A stretch of DNA of 64,000 nucleotides from JAKAGZ01 sp964412105 (GTDB lineage: Bacteria > Bacteroidota > Ignavibacteria > Ignavibacteriales > Ignavibacteriaceae), in the NCBI GenBank assembly GCA_964412105.1, contig CAYPNM010000013.1, forward strand, positions 5,049-69,048. Direction: 5' to 3'. The notes below the pieces were generated by a model. The model did no database searches. It worked only from the letters and a program-made list of their open reading frames with translations, and was not told the origin of the DNA. A program made the translations under genes and the position numbers. Positions 1-9,279 of the stretch are shown in pieces; the stretch's first letter is position 1, and the number at the start of each line of letters is the position of its first letter.

Positions 1-2805
1 CACACTTGGCCAGAATTTTTGATTCTTGGTCCAGTTTGACGGGAATCCTGCTTTCTCTCTTGAATAAGAATGATTCCATTCACCCGAGACTATTGAAACA
101 ATAGTATGAGGGGCATTTTTAAGTACATTATCTTTGGGATCAGCTTTGCCTAATTCAACTTCGCTAATTTCTTCACGGATTGAAAGCAGCACATCACAAA
201 ATCGATCAAGTTCACTCTTTGATTCACTTTCAGTTGGCTCGACCATCAAGGTCCCCGCTACAGGAAAGGAAACTGTTGGTGCATGATATCCATAATCCAT
301 TAGCCTCTTTGCTATATCCTCGACTTCAATATCAAATTTTTTGAAGGGCCTCATATCAAAAATCAGCTCGTGAGCAACTCTTCCTTTGCTACCTTTATAT
401 AAAACCGGAAAATGATTTTCGAGTCTCGATTTAATATAGTTAGCATTCAACATTGCGACCTTCGAAGCCTTTGTTAATCCATCTGGACCCATCATTTTAA
501 TGTAAGCGTGCGAGATTACCAAAATTCCTGCACTTCCCCACGGTGCCGACGATACTGCAGAAATTCCATTTTTATGATTAAGCGGTACTATTACATGTTC
601 TGGTAAAAACGGCACTAAATGTTTAGCTACTCCTATAGGACCAACTCCTGGTCCTCCTCCCCCATGCGGAATGCAGAAAGTTTTATGAAGATTCAGATGG
701 CACACATCTGCCCCGATAATAGCAGGATTTGTCAAACCCACCTGTGCATTCATATTAGCACCATCCATATAGACCTGTCCACCGCAATCGTGAATTATTT
801 TACATATTTCCTGAATTTTTTCTTCAAACACACCGTGCGTTGAAGGATATGTAACCATTAAAGCCGATAAGTTTTCTTTGTTTGCCTCAGCTTTTAATTT
901 CAGATCATCAACATCTATGTTTCCGTTAGAATCGCAGTTAACAACTATAACCTTCCCACCAGCCATCACCGCGCTGGCAGGATTGGTGCCATGAGCGGAA
1001 GATGGAATTAATACAACATTTCTGTGACTCTCTCCTTTGTTTTCCTGATATTTTCTGATCACCATTAGTCCAGTAAATTCTCCCTGTGCACCGGAATTTG
1101 GCTGAAGTGAAACGCCGGCAAAGCCGGTAATTGCAGCCAGATCTTTTTCAAGTTGTTTGCACAATTCCTGGTACCCAACCGTCTGATCAGCAGGAGCGAA
1201 AGGATGAATATTTGCAAATTCAGACCAGGTCACTCCAAGCATTTCCGTAGTTGCATTTAATTTCATGGTGCAGGAACCAAGAGGTATCATTGAATGAGCT
1301 AACGATAAATCCTTGTTCTCAAGGCGCTTCATATATCTTAACATCTCAGTTTCTGAATGGTAAGTATTAAAAACAGGATGTTTTAAATATCCTTCTGTCC
1401 TTGATAATGAAGCGGGCAAATCAATTTTTATGTTATCAGCCAACTTTGTTAATTCAGTTCTGGTTATACTTTTATTAGCTGCTTCAGCAAAAACAGAAGC
1501 AATTTCGAGTACATCATTAAAATTATTCGGCTCAGAAAGTGATATTCCAATTGAATTGTCATCAAAATATCTGAAATTTATTCCTTTAGAGAGAGATATA
1601 TTTTTAATTTTTTGCATTTTTGTTTTATCATCAAGACCTATATTTAGCGTATCAAAAAAGGTCGAATTAGTTTGTTCATAACCAAGTTTCTTCAGCGCAT
1701 CACTTAATAAATGTGAATGCAAATAAACCCGCTCTGCAATTCTTTTAATGCCTTTTGGTCCGTGATAAACCGCATACATGCCTGCCATAACGGCTAATAG
1801 AACCTGCGCTGTGCAAATATTGCTTGTTGCTTTTTCTCTTCTAATGTGCTGTTCTCTAGTTTGAAGAGCCATTCTGTAAGCATGATTTCCATTTGAATCT
1901 ATCGACACACCTATAATCCGTCCAGGAAGGTATCTCTTAAATTCGTCCTTCGTTGCAAAATAAGCTGCGTGGGGACCGCCAAATCCCATAGGCACACCAA
2001 ATCTCTGAGAGGAGCCCACCACAACGTCAGCACCAAATTTTGCGGGAGGAGTTAAAAGTGCAAGGCTTAATAAATCAGCTGCCACAACTTTGAAAATGCT
2101 TTTCCCATTAGCATCATCAAACAATTTATTGAAATCATGAATTTCACCTTTGTCCGACGGATACTGCACAAGCATACCAAAGATGTTATCATCAAGTTTT
2201 ACTTCCATGTGGTTACCGATTAAAAGTTTTATTCCATGTGGATTTGCCCGGGTTCTTAAAACATCGATAGTATGAGGGAAGCAGTCTTCAGAGATAAAAA
2301 ATGTGTCGGCATCTTTATTCTTCCTTAAAGAATAGAATAGCGACATTGCCTCAGCCGCAGCAGTTCCTTCATCGAGCAAAGATGCATTTGCTATCGGCAT
2401 TCCAGTTAAATCAATTACAACTGTTTGAAAATTTAGCAAAGCTTCAAGTCTTCCCTGAGCTATTTCAGCCTGGTAAGGAGTATACTGGGTATACCATCCC
2501 GGATTTTCCAGAACATTTCTTTGAATTACAGGAGGAGTTATAGTAGGATAATATCCGGCACCTATGTAGGATTTATATACTTTGTTCTTTTGTGCAATAT
2601 TTTTTAAAACCTCTATATACTCAAATTCTGATAATGCAGGTTCGACGTTTAGTTCTTTCTTCAACCAGATATGTTCTGGAACTATTTCACCTATTAGATT
2701 GTCCAGTGAACTGACGCCTATAGTCTCCGCCATTTCATTTATTTCAACGTCATTTGGACCAATATGTCTGTTTACGAATTTATCCGGATGTTTAAAAATT
2801 TCCAT
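1..2805 (-). CDS. gcvP: Glycine dehydrogenase (decarboxylating), P protein of the glycine cleavage system; 3' end beyond window
   Basis: This PLP enzyme decarboxylates glycine and passes the aminomethyl group to the lipoyl arm of H protein. Reading the minus strand from the ATG at 2805 gives 935 codons with no stop before the window edge. The family is about 950-960 residues, so only a short C-terminal tail is missing. The start MEIFKHPDKFVNRHIGP matches the family N-terminus. The PLP-lysine motif LNLHKTFCIPHGGGGPG is present with Lys at about residue 708, and the glycine-rich PLP region and SAHGTNPAS motif precede it. Both halves are fused in one chain, unlike the split gcvPA/gcvPB form. No other gcv gene is visible here. 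The ATG is preceded by a purine-rich stretch (GAAGAAAAG). Confidence 0.95.
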   Translation of the reverse strand, partial: MEIFKHPDKFVNRHIGPNDVEINEMAETIGVSSLDNLIGEIVPEHIWLKKELNVEPALSEFEYIEVLKNIAQKNKVYKSYIGAGYYPTITPPVIQRNVLENPGWYTQYTPYQAEIAQGRLEALLNFQTVVIDLTGMPIANASLLDEGTAAAEAMSLFYSLRKNKDADTFFISEDCFPHTIDVLRTRANPHGIKLLIGNHMEVKLDDNIFGMLVQYPSDKGEIHDFNKLFDDANGKSIFKVVAADLLSLALLTPPAKFGADVVVGSSQRFGVPMGFGGPHAAYFATKDEFKRYLPGRIIGVSIDSNGNHAYRMALQTREQHIRREKATSNICTAQVLLAVMAGMYAVYHGPKGIKRIAERVYLHSHLLSDALKKLGYEQTNSTFFDTLNIGLDDKTKMQKIKNISLSKGINFRYFDDNSIGISLSEPNNFNDVLEIASVFAEAANKSITRTELTKLADNIKIDLPASLSRTEGYLKHPVFNTYHSETEMLRYMKRLENKDLSLAHSMIPLGSCTMKLNATTEMLGVTWSEFANIHPFAPADQTVGYQELCKQLEKDLAAITGFAGVSLQPNSGAQGEFTGLMVIRKYQENKGESHRNVVLIPSSAHGTNPASAVMAGGKVIVVNCDSNGNIDVDDLKLKAEANKENLSALMVTYPSTHGVFEEKIQEICKIIHDCGGQVYMDGANMNAQVGLTNPAIIGADVCHLNLHKTFCIPHGGGGPGVGPIGVAKHLVPFLPEHVIVPLNHKNGISAVSSAPWGSAGILVISHAYIKMMGPDGLTKASKVAMLNANYIKSRLENHFPVLYKGSKGRVAHELIFDMRPFKKFDIEVEDIAKRLMDYGYHAPTVSFPVAGTLMVEPTESESKSELDRFCDVLLSIREEISEVELGKADPKDNVLKNAPHTIVSIVSGEWNHSYSREKAGFPSNWTKNQKFWPSV

Positions 2806-2936
2806 ATTATTCTTTTCTTCCCAGTTTAATTAATTCAAATAAATTGTATCAAAATTAAAATTATTATGTTTGAAATTTAATCAATTAATTTTTAAAACAA
2901 GTGGTTGCAAATGTGATAAACCAGCGGGTATAACAA

Positions 2937-3713
2937 TTACTTAAACTGATTAGCGGATTCAATACGATGAATAGCTTCTTCAGCAGCATTTTGCTCGGCT
3001 GTTTTTTTACTTCTCCCCTTACCTATTCCAAATTCTATATTCCCAATAGTCACTTTTATAGTAAAAACTTTATCATGGTGAGGACCTTCTTCTTTAATAA
3101 CTGTATAAACAGGAGGTTCGAGTTTTTTTGCTTGTGCATATTCAAGCAGCTGGCTTTTGAAATTTTCATCAATTAAATGGACTCCAGCTTTTGCATATGG
3201 TTCTATTAACACCCTACTTATAAATGATTTTGCGGATTCTAAACCACTATCAAGAAAAATAGCTCCTATGAGAGCTTCAAACGCATCAGCAAGAATTGTC
3301 CTGGAACTAGAATTTAATCCCACCATAAGATTTTTTCCGACAAGCAAAAATTCAGCTAAATTTATTTCTTCAGCTATATCCGCAATGGCTATCTTATTAA
3401 CAAATTTTGATCTAACTTTAGTCAAAAAACCTTCATCTTCTTCCGGAAATTTTTTAAAAAGATATTCAGCTACCGTAACGCTTAGGACTGCATCTCCAAG
3501 AAATTCAAGCCTTTCATTGGAAATTTCAAATTCAGGATTTTGCTCCAAATATGAGCGGTGCATAAGAGCTTGTAAAAAATACTGATCATTATTAATTGAG
3601 TAGCCAACAAGCTTTTCAAGCTTATTTAATTTTTCGGGTGATAAAAGCCTTTCAAGAATATTTTTTGAATGTCTATTAAATATTCTAGTTAAAGATGATA
3701 AGAATCGTGTCAA
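2937..3713 (-). CDS. rnc: Ribonuclease III
   Basis: This is a double-stranded-RNA endonuclease that processes rRNA and mRNA, 258 residues long. The N-terminal RNase III domain carries the signature NERLEFLGDAV at about 66-76, with metal ligands Glu70 and Asp74, and a second acidic pair in ADAFEALIGA near 143-146. A dsRNA-binding domain fills roughly residues 185-255 (GIGKGRSKKTAEQNAAEEA). The start is TTG, supported by GGAG five bases upstream. The gene follows acpP, a common arrangement, but a strong hairpin terminator separates them here, so rnc probably has its own promoter or depends on read-through. Confidence 0.95.
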   Translation of the reverse strand: MTRFLSSLTRIFNRHSKNILERLLSPEKLNKLEKLVGYSINNDQYFLQALMHRSYLEQNPEFEISNERLEFLGDAVLSVTVAEYLFKKFPEEDEGFLTKVRSKFVNKIAIADIAEEINLAEFLLVGKNLMVGLNSSSRTILADAFEALIGAIFLDSGLESAKSFISRVLIEPYAKAGVHLIDENFKSQLLEYAQAKKLEPPVYTVIKEEGPHHDKVFTIKVTIGNIEFGIGKGRSKKTAEQNAAEEAIHRIESANQFK

Positions 3714-3718
3714 AACTG

Positions 3719-3722
3719 CTCC
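3719..3722 (-). promoter_or_regulatory. Shine-Dalgarno GGAG selecting the TTG start of rnc
   Basis: On the minus strand GGAG lies five bases before TTG at 3713. No in-frame ATG nearby would give a complete N-terminus, so the non-ATG start is preferred. Confidence 0.6.
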
Positions 3723-3860
3723 GTCAAGGTATATACCGTATATCTTCTATAAGCTAACTTTAAAAAGTTAATAATTAGATATGAAAAAAGCGCATATTTT
3801 TGATAAGTATTTTAAAATAATTATGCACTTTTTTATAAAAGAGTTGAAAATTTAAAAAGA

Positions 3861-3882
3861 TAGCCCCGATTTTTCGGGGCTA
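3861..3882 (-). terminator. Rho-independent terminator after acpP
   Basis: An 8-bp stem, TAGCCCCG with CGGGGCTA, closes a six-base A/T loop. On the minus strand it is followed by TCTTTTTAAATTTT. It lies 17 bases past the acpP stop and before rnc, so it should end the fab operon. Confidence 0.85.
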
Positions 3883-3898
3883 AGCAAAAATAGTGAAT

Positions 3899-4138
3899 TT
3901 ACTTATTAGCTAATTTTTCCTTAAGATATTTTATTGCATCACCAACCGTACCTATTTTTTCTGCATCTTCATCAGGGATAGAGACAGAAAATGCACTTTC
4001 AAAGCCCATCACTAATTCAACTATATCAAGTGAATCAGCTCCAAGATCGTTGGTGAAAGAAGCTTCTGGCGTAATTTGAGATTCTTCAACACCTAATTTA
4101 TCAACTATTATCTCTTTTACTTTAGCTTCAATATCCAT
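3899..4138 (-). CDS. acpP: Acyl carrier protein
   Basis: This small acidic carrier holds growing acyl chains on a phosphopantetheine arm during fatty acid synthesis. It is 79 residues, the usual length. The DSL attachment motif is in DLGADSLDIVEL with the modified serine at 36. A clear AGGAGA ribosome site precedes the ATG. It is the last gene of the lipid block, 53 bases after fabG, and is followed by a strong terminator. Confidence 0.97.
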   Translation of the reverse strand: MDIEAKVKEIIVDKLGVEESQITPEASFTNDLGADSLDIVELVMGFESAFSVSIPDEDAEKIGTVGDAIKYLKEKLANK

Positions 4139-4191
4139 TTGTATTCTCCTATAGATTGTTATATTTATTTTATTTATTCAGTTCAATTTAA

Positions 4192-4938
4192 TTACATTGT
4201 TAATCCGCCGTCCACAACCAGGGTTTGACCGGTAATATAATCGGCATCTGAAGAAGAAAGAAATACTACTGCTTTTGCAATATCTTCGGGCAACGCAATT
4301 TTGCCCAGTGGTATTTGATTTAAAAGTGCCTCTCTTTGTTTATCATTCAACTTTTCAGTCATATCTGTTGAAACATAACCAGGTGCAATTGCATTGACTG
4401 TAATATTTCTTGACGCAAATTCTCTTGCGAGTGATTTTGTAAAACCAATTATTCCTGCCTTGGATGCTACATAATTAGCCTGTCCGGCATTCCCAATCAG
4501 CGCAACAACCGAAGAAATATTTATAATCCTACCATATTTTTGGGACATCATCGGTTTTACAGATAGTTTGGAATAATTAAAAACACTTTTCAGATTAGCT
4601 GCAATAACCTGGTCAAAATCCTCCTCTTTCATTCTTAATATCAGGTTATCACGGGTAATTCCTGCGTTATTCACTAAAATATCTAAACCGCCTAACTTTT
4701 CCAACGAAAAATTTATAGTTTTTTCAGCTTCCGAAAACTTTGCAGCATCGGCCTGAATTCCAAACAATTTTACCCCTAAACCGGCTGACATAGCTTCAAT
4801 TTTAGCTGCCGCCTCCGATGAACTGCTATAAGTAAAGACAACATTACAACCTTGAGAAGCAAGTTCAAGAACAATTGCTTTTCCAATGCCCCTTGTTCCA
4901 CCGGTTACAATTGCTCTCTTATTTTCAAGTTTTTTCAA
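4192..4938 (-). CDS. fabG: 3-oxoacyl-[acyl-carrier-protein] reductase
   Basis: This is the NADPH-dependent reductase of the fatty acid elongation cycle, 248 residues, short-chain dehydrogenase family. The nucleotide motif TGGTRGIGKA is at about 12-21 and NNAG at about 90-93. The catalytic triad is Ser143, Tyr156 and Lys160, with the spacing of the E. coli enzyme. The C-terminus (ITGQTLVVDGGLTM) is typical. The start overlaps the stop of the upstream DUF3109 gene by four bases (ATGA), which implies translational coupling. Confidence 0.97.
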   Translation of the reverse strand: MKKLENKRAIVTGGTRGIGKAIVLELASQGCNVVFTYSSSSEAAAKIEAMSAGLGVKLFGIQADAAKFSEAEKTINFSLEKLGGLDILVNNAGITRDNLILRMKEEDFDQVIAANLKSVFNYSKLSVKPMMSQKYGRIINISSVVALIGNAGQANYVASKAGIIGFTKSLAREFASRNITVNAIAPGYVSTDMTEKLNDKQREALLNQIPLGKIALPEDIAKAVVFLSSSDADYITGQTLVVDGGLTM

Positions 4939-5522
4939 GCTACTTCTTTTGATTTTATTGAACTCAGGTACTCTTTTTTATATTCTTCCAGTTCTGCAAA
5001 GCCTCTTTCACCAAAAAAGTGAATCAATTCTTCCCGACAATGGTCAAAAATTGATGATTCTGCATCTGGATTAACATTGCAGGTCTTCAGTCTTTCAATA
5101 TGTTCATCATCGACTGTTAATGCACCCTCAAAAATAACCAAGGGAAATAATATACAATAAAGCGGTTTATATTTCCACTTATAGGTCCTTTCATTATTAG
5201 CCAGCTTCTGTAAAATACACAGCCCATTTTTATCTAAAAACGTGCATTTATCGTTAATAACCTCCGTCCCTACAGCAATTCCGGAATCAAAATCTTCATC
5301 TTCCTCAGCGGGTTCAAACCATTTTGATGTATCTTTACACTGGGTCTCATCCATAAGTTCGATTACTTTATCTTTGATCTTCAAAACACTTTGACTTTCC
5401 TTGAGATCTGTATAGACACCATAATGACAACATTCCCCGCTACATTTGCAGCTAAATGTGAATGTAAAAATCATCGGATCTATTTTAATTCCATTTATTT
5501 CTTTTTCAAATTTTTCAGCCAT
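4935..5522 (-). CDS. DUF3109/YkgJ-like cysteine-rich protein inside the fab operon
   Basis: This 195-residue protein has a Cys pattern resembling the metal-chelating YkgJ/DUF3109 group: Cys25, Cys27 and the pair Cys31-Cys32 (CKCSGECC), then Cys93, Cys102 (DKNGLCIL) and Cys123 (PLYCILFP). Such spacing usually means a zinc site or iron-sulfur cluster. No enzyme activity can be read from it. There is no signal peptide or membrane segment, so it should be cytoplasmic. Its stop overlaps the fabG start by four bases and its ATG abuts the fabD stop, so it is a full member of the lipid operon. Its role there is unknown. The family call is fairly secure. Confidence 0.75.
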   Translation of the reverse strand: MAEKFEKEINGIKIDPMIFTFTFSCKCSGECCHYGVYTDLKESQSVLKIKDKVIELMDETQCKDTSKWFEPAEEDEDFDSGIAVGTEVINDKCTFLDKNGLCILQKLANNERTYKWKYKPLYCILFPLVIFEGALTVDDEHIERLKTCNVNPDAESSIFDHCREELIHFFGERGFAELEEYKKEYLSSIKSKEVA

Positions 5523-6436
5523 TATATAAACTGCTCCACATCAGAATATTTATCTATTCCAAAAGTTTTAACCTCAGGGTTTATTCTTTTTACCAGCCCC
5601 TGCAAAACTTTTCCCGGACCAACCTCATAAAACTCATCAAAACCATCAGCTATCATATTCTTGATTGTTTCCTCCCATCGAACCGGAGAGGTAACCTGTT
5701 CAAAAAGCAAATTCTTTATTTCTTCTTTTTTTGTTACAGCCTTTGCTGTAACATTTGCGTAAACAGGAAATCTTGTATCATAAATATTGGTCTCATCAAG
5801 AATTGTTTGTAATTTTTCTTTTGCTGAAAGCATCAAAGGTGAATGAAAAGCACCACTAACAACTAATTCTTTAGTCAATTTGGCTCCTTTAGTTTTGCAA
5901 ATTTCCATAGCTTTTCTAACCCCATCAACCGAGCCAGAAATTACAATTTGCCCCGGTGAATTTAAATTTGCAGCTTGAACAATTCCCGCAGATGATGCTT
6001 CTTTACAACACTCATCAACTATTTTTGAATCTAGACCAACTATTGCAGCCATAGTTCCCGGATTCTCCAGGCCTGATTGCTGCATTGCTTTTCCTCTTTC
6101 TCTAACAAGTTTAACAGCATCATAAAACTGAATTGCATTTGCTGCAACCAATGCTGAATATTCTCCTAATGAATGGCCCGCAGCTCCCTCCACTTCAAGC
6201 CTGCGAATAATGCTTGCTAAAATAACACTATGTAAAAAAATAGCGGGTTGAGTAAATTCGGTTTGTTTTAATTTTTCTTCAGGACCATTAAATAGGATGT
6301 ATGATAAATTTATTCCCAAAGCATCATCAGCAGTTTTTATCATTTCTTTAGCTTCAACAGAGTTTTCATAGAGATCTTTAGCCATTCCAATATATTGCGA
6401 TCCCTGCCCTGGAAATAAGAATGCTTTTTTACTCAT
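5522..6436 (-). CDS. fabD: Malonyl-CoA:ACP transacylase
   Basis: This enzyme moves malonyl from CoA to acyl carrier protein to supply the elongation cycle. It is 304 residues, normal for the family. The N-terminal FPGQGSQYIGM motif, the nucleophile in GHSLGEYSA (Ser89) and the catalytic His in GAFHSPLM near residue 200 are all present. It lies between fabH (29-base gap) and the DUF3109 gene in the conserved lipid cluster. Confidence 0.97.
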   Translation of the reverse strand: MSKKAFLFPGQGSQYIGMAKDLYENSVEAKEMIKTADDALGINLSYILFNGPEEKLKQTEFTQPAIFLHSVILASIIRRLEVEGAAGHSLGEYSALVAANAIQFYDAVKLVRERGKAMQQSGLENPGTMAAIVGLDSKIVDECCKEASSAGIVQAANLNSPGQIVISGSVDGVRKAMEICKTKGAKLTKELVVSGAFHSPLMLSAKEKLQTILDETNIYDTRFPVYANVTAKAVTKKEEIKNLLFEQVTSPVRWEETIKNMIADGFDEFYEVGPGKVLQGLVKRINPEVKTFGIDKYSDVEQFI

Positions 6437-6465
6437 TATAAAATTCGGAATTTCTTACTTAGTAA

Positions 6466-7467
6466 TTAAATTGCCCAAACAGCATAAACGGAACCCCATG
6501 TAAATCCTGCTCCAAATGCTGCCATAATAATTTTATCCCCCTTTTTTAGTTTGCCGTTCCTGTAATACTCTGTTAAGCAAAGTGGTATAGTTGCGGCTGT
6601 TGTATTACCATAACGGTCTATATTTATCATTACTTTATCTTTGCTGATGCCCATTCTTTCAGCAGTTGCGTCAATTATTCTTAAATTTGCCTGGTGAGGT
6701 ACAAGATAAGCCACATCTTCCGATTTAAGATTATTTTTTTGCATAATTTCATAAGATATATCAGCCATACCTTTAACCGCAACCTTAAAAACGGCTTTAC
6801 CGTCCTGGTACAAATAGTGCATTTTGTTCTCAACAGTTTCAATAGTAGGCGGATTTAAACTACCTCCTCCTTTCATATAAAGGGCGTCTTTACCGGAGCC
6901 ATCAACTTTTAACATAGAATCCTGTAATCCAATACTTTTATCATCAGACGGCTCTAATAATACAGCAGATCCCGCATCTCCAAAAAGGATGCAATTGTTT
7001 CTATCTGTGTAATCAACTATCGAACTCATTTTATCGGCACCAATAACCATCACTTTTTTGTAACCGCCGCTTTCTACAAGCGAACAGCCAGTCTGAAATG
7101 CGAACAAAAATCCTGAACACGCAGCAGAAAGATCAAATCCCCACGCATTTTTGGCGCCAATTTTTTCCTGAACAAGACAAGCAGTTGCCGGGAAAAACAT
7201 ATCAGGTGTTACTGTAGCAACTATAATAACATCAATTTCTTCAGCCGACATATTTTTCGACTTAAGTAAATCCAAAGCTGCGCCTGCTGCCAGATCACTG
7301 GTTGCGCCTTTTTCAAGTAGTCTTCTTTCTTTGATGCCGGTTCTGGTTCTTATCCATTCATCTGAGGTATCAACGATTTTTTCAAAATATGCATTGTCCA
7401 TAATTTTATCAGGCACATACATACCGACACCGGTAATTACTGCACTGAATTTCTTTTCTTGATTCAT
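6466..7467 (-). CDS. fabH: 3-oxoacyl-ACP synthase III
   Basis: This condensing enzyme starts fatty acid synthesis by joining acyl-CoA to malonyl-ACP. It is 333 residues. The Cys-His-Asn triad is readable: Cys117 in SAACSGFLFA, His258 in VPHQANLRI and Asn288 in YGNTTAATIP. The C-terminus AAFGAGFTWGSVYAVW is characteristic. It sits four bases after plsX, so the two are almost certainly co-transcribed. Confidence 0.97.
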   Translation of the reverse strand: MNQEKKFSAVITGVGMYVPDKIMDNAYFEKIVDTSDEWIRTRTGIKERRLLEKGATSDLAAGAALDLLKSKNMSAEEIDVIIVATVTPDMFFPATACLVQEKIGAKNAWGFDLSAACSGFLFAFQTGCSLVESGGYKKVMVIGADKMSSIVDYTDRNNCILFGDAGSAVLLEPSDDKSIGLQDSMLKVDGSGKDALYMKGGGSLNPPTIETVENKMHYLYQDGKAVFKVAVKGMADISYEIMQKNNLKSEDVAYLVPHQANLRIIDATAERMGISKDKVMINIDRYGNTTAATIPLCLTEYYRNGKLKKGDKIIMAAFGAGFTWGSVYAVWAI

Positions 7468-7471
7468 TTTA

Positions 7472-8509
7472 TTATTCCGTTAATTTAGAATACTTTTGAA
7501 TAGAACTTCCGATCTTGGAAATTAACTGCTTATGATGCATTTCATTGGCTTTAAGCACCATATTTTTTATTGCCTTAGAGGTACTGGATCCGTGGCCTAT
7601 AATACTAATTCCATTGACCCCAAGCAAGGGTACACCACCGTGTTCCTGGTAATCAAAATCCTTTAAAATTTCACGAAGAGTATTTCTAACAAGTCCGACT
7701 TTTAATTTATTGAAGATATTTTTATCAGCATAATCTTTAAACTTATATCTTAAAAATGGAATTACACTTTCACCGAACTTAATAAGGATATTACCAACAA
7801 AACCGTCGCAAACAATTACATTTGCTGTTCCTTTTAAAATATCCCTCCCTTCAACATTGCCTATAAAGTTAAGTTTTGTCTTTTTAATTATAGCAGCCGC
7901 CTCACTTGTCACTTCATTACCCTTTGATTCTTCTTCACCCACACTTAGAATCCCAACTGAAGGATTTTCAATTCCAAACATCTCGCGAACATATATCGTT
8001 CCTATAATAGCATACTCCAGCAAATGTTTGGGCTTAGAATCAACACTAGCGCCTACATCAAATACAGTACAGACACCGGATTGATTTGGCATATATGCGC
8101 CGATAGTTGGCCTGCCGACACCCGGAATTCTTCCAATTATCAAAGTTGATGCTGCCATCATTGCGCCTGTATTTCCTGCACTTACAAATGCGTCTGCTTT
8201 TTTTTCTTTAACCCACTGTGCACCAATTACGATCGATGAATTTGGCTTTTTCTTCAAAGCTACAGTAGGAGTATCTCCCATTTCAATTACTTCGTCAGCA
8301 TTGATGATAAAATTTTTGTCGAAGGATAGATTTTTATCGGAGAGAACTTGCAGTATTTCCTTTTCTTTTCCAACCAGGTAAAGGTCAAAATCTTTTCCAT
8401 GGTTGTATGCTTCAACAGCACCTTCTACAGAATTTTGAGGGGCGAAATCGCCTCCCATTGCATCAACAATAATTCTGCATCTTGATTTGTCGGGATCAGA
8501 ATTGTTCAT
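7472..8509 (-). CDS. plsX: Phosphate acyltransferase PlsX
   Basis: PlsX converts acyl-ACP to acyl-phosphate for phospholipid synthesis at the membrane surface. The 345-residue product has the family opening VDAMGGDFAPQ after a short N-terminal extension of about 14 residues, then VSAGNTGAMMAAS and VCDGFVGNILIKFGE. It lies 20 bases after rpmF and just before fabH, the standard yceD-rpmF-plsX-fabH order. A slightly downstream start is possible, since many family members begin right at the VDAMGGD strand. Confidence 0.96.
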   Translation of the reverse strand: MNNSDPDKSRCRIIVDAMGGDFAPQNSVEGAVEAYNHGKDFDLYLVGKEKEILQVLSDKNLSFDKNFIINADEVIEMGDTPTVALKKKPNSSIVIGAQWVKEKKADAFVSAGNTGAMMAASTLIIGRIPGVGRPTIGAYMPNQSGVCTVFDVGASVDSKPKHLLEYAIIGTIYVREMFGIENPSVGILSVGEEESKGNEVTSEAAAIIKKTKLNFIGNVEGRDILKGTANVIVCDGFVGNILIKFGESVIPFLRYKFKDYADKNIFNKLKVGLVRNTLREILKDFDYQEHGGVPLLGVNGISIIGHGSSTSKAIKNMVLKANEMHHKQLISKIGSSIQKYSKLTE

Positions 8510-8529
8510 TAAAAAGGATTAATTGTGAA

Positions 8530-8709
8530 TCAGCTTTTGGGAATAAACATTGAGCGTTCATTATAGTAACCGCAGGCCGGACAGGCACGGTGTGTTAACT
8601 TCATTTCTCCACAGTTGGAACACGTACCCAGTGAAGGAACAGAAGTTTTATAATGAGTTCTTCTTTTATCCCTTCTGCTTTTTGACATTTTGCGTTTCGG
8701 ATTTGGCAT
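8530..8709 (-). CDS. rpmF: 50S ribosomal protein L32
   Basis: The 59-residue product begins MPNPKRKMSKSRRDKRR, the typical basic L32 start. It carries two CxxC pairs (CSNCGE and CPACGYY) that form the zinc ribbon of Cys-type L32. It lies between the DUF177 gene (14-base gap) and plsX, the position found in most bacteria. The stop TGA is at 8530-8532. Confidence 0.96.
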   Translation of the reverse strand: MPNPKRKMSKSRRDKRRTHYKTSVPSLGTCSNCGEMKLTHRACPACGYYNERSMFIPKS

Positions 8710-8723
8710 CTTTTATTTCTCTT

Positions 8724-9227
8724 CTAATTATTTAACTTGTTCTTTAATTTTTCTAAAGGCGCCCATCGTGGATCTAGTTCATCTTTAGTACAATGGCAGT
8801 CACCCTCATTAAGATCTTTTCCACATTTTGGACATAGGCCCCTGCAATCATCTTTACACAATTTTTTCATTGGTATTGCAAGCAAAGCATAGTCTCTTAC
8901 ATCATTTACAATATTAATCTTATCTGCATCAACCGGAAGATAAGTGAGATTAAATTCGTCATCTCCTTCGGGTTCTTTTCCAAACAAATAAACCATTTGA
9001 TAGCTGTTTTTAACTTTAGCTTTATAGATGCTCCCGCACCGGTCACATTGATAATTTGCATCAAGATTCAGCTCAGCATCAAGTACAATCTGGCTATGCG
9101 ATTTCGATAACTTAACATCAACTTTGCAAGTTCCATGGAACGGCTCAGAAAGGCCAATTTCACTTACATCTTCGTCAAAGCTTAGATTATGCACACCTTC
9201 GCTCAGGTTCGCAATCTTAATTATCAT
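8724..9227 (-). CDS. yceD: DUF177 (YceD-like) protein
   Basis: This 167-residue protein is of the DUF177 family, almost always encoded just upstream of rpmF; plant and E. coli members have been linked to 23S rRNA maturation. A central CxxC (YQCDRCGSIY) and a Cys-rich tail (CKDDCRGLCPKCGKDLN, then CHC) suggest zinc binding, more Cys-rich than the E. coli protein. The tail DPRWAPLEKL is the family's C-terminal signature. It is the first gene of the lipid block and faces the divergent ABC transporter operon across 221 bases. Confidence 0.88.
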   Translation of the reverse strand: MIIKIANLSEGVHNLSFDEDVSEIGLSEPFHGTCKVDVKLSKSHSQIVLDAELNLDANYQCDRCGSIYKAKVKNSYQMVYLFGKEPEGDDEFNLTYLPVDADKINIVNDVRDYALLAIPMKKLCKDDCRGLCPKCGKDLNEGDCHCTKDELDPRWAPLEKLKNKLNN

Positions 9228-9250
9228 CGGGATTTCTCTTGCAAAGTGAT

Positions 9251-9279
9251 GCCTTTCTATAAGAAGAAAGGCAAAAATA
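9251..9279 (-). promoter_or_regulatory. Possible promoter -7 element and leader hairpin of the yceD-rpmF-fab operon
   Basis: On the minus strand TATTTTTG (9272-9279) matches the Bacteroidota -7 consensus TAnnTTTG. Immediately downstream is a perfect 8-bp stem, GCCTTTCT with AGAAAGGC, with a six-base loop (9251-9272). I could not find a convincing -33 TTTG at the right distance, so this is tentative. Confidence 0.25.

Noticed and set aside
3157..3585. 142-codon plus-strand frame
   Set aside because: It lies wholly inside rnc on the opposite strand, whose motifs are intact.
8577..8592. GC-rich CCGGACAGGCACGG as a second copy of the palindromic repeat
   Set aside because: It encodes the conserved zinc-ribbon residues of L32, so the resemblance is coincidental.
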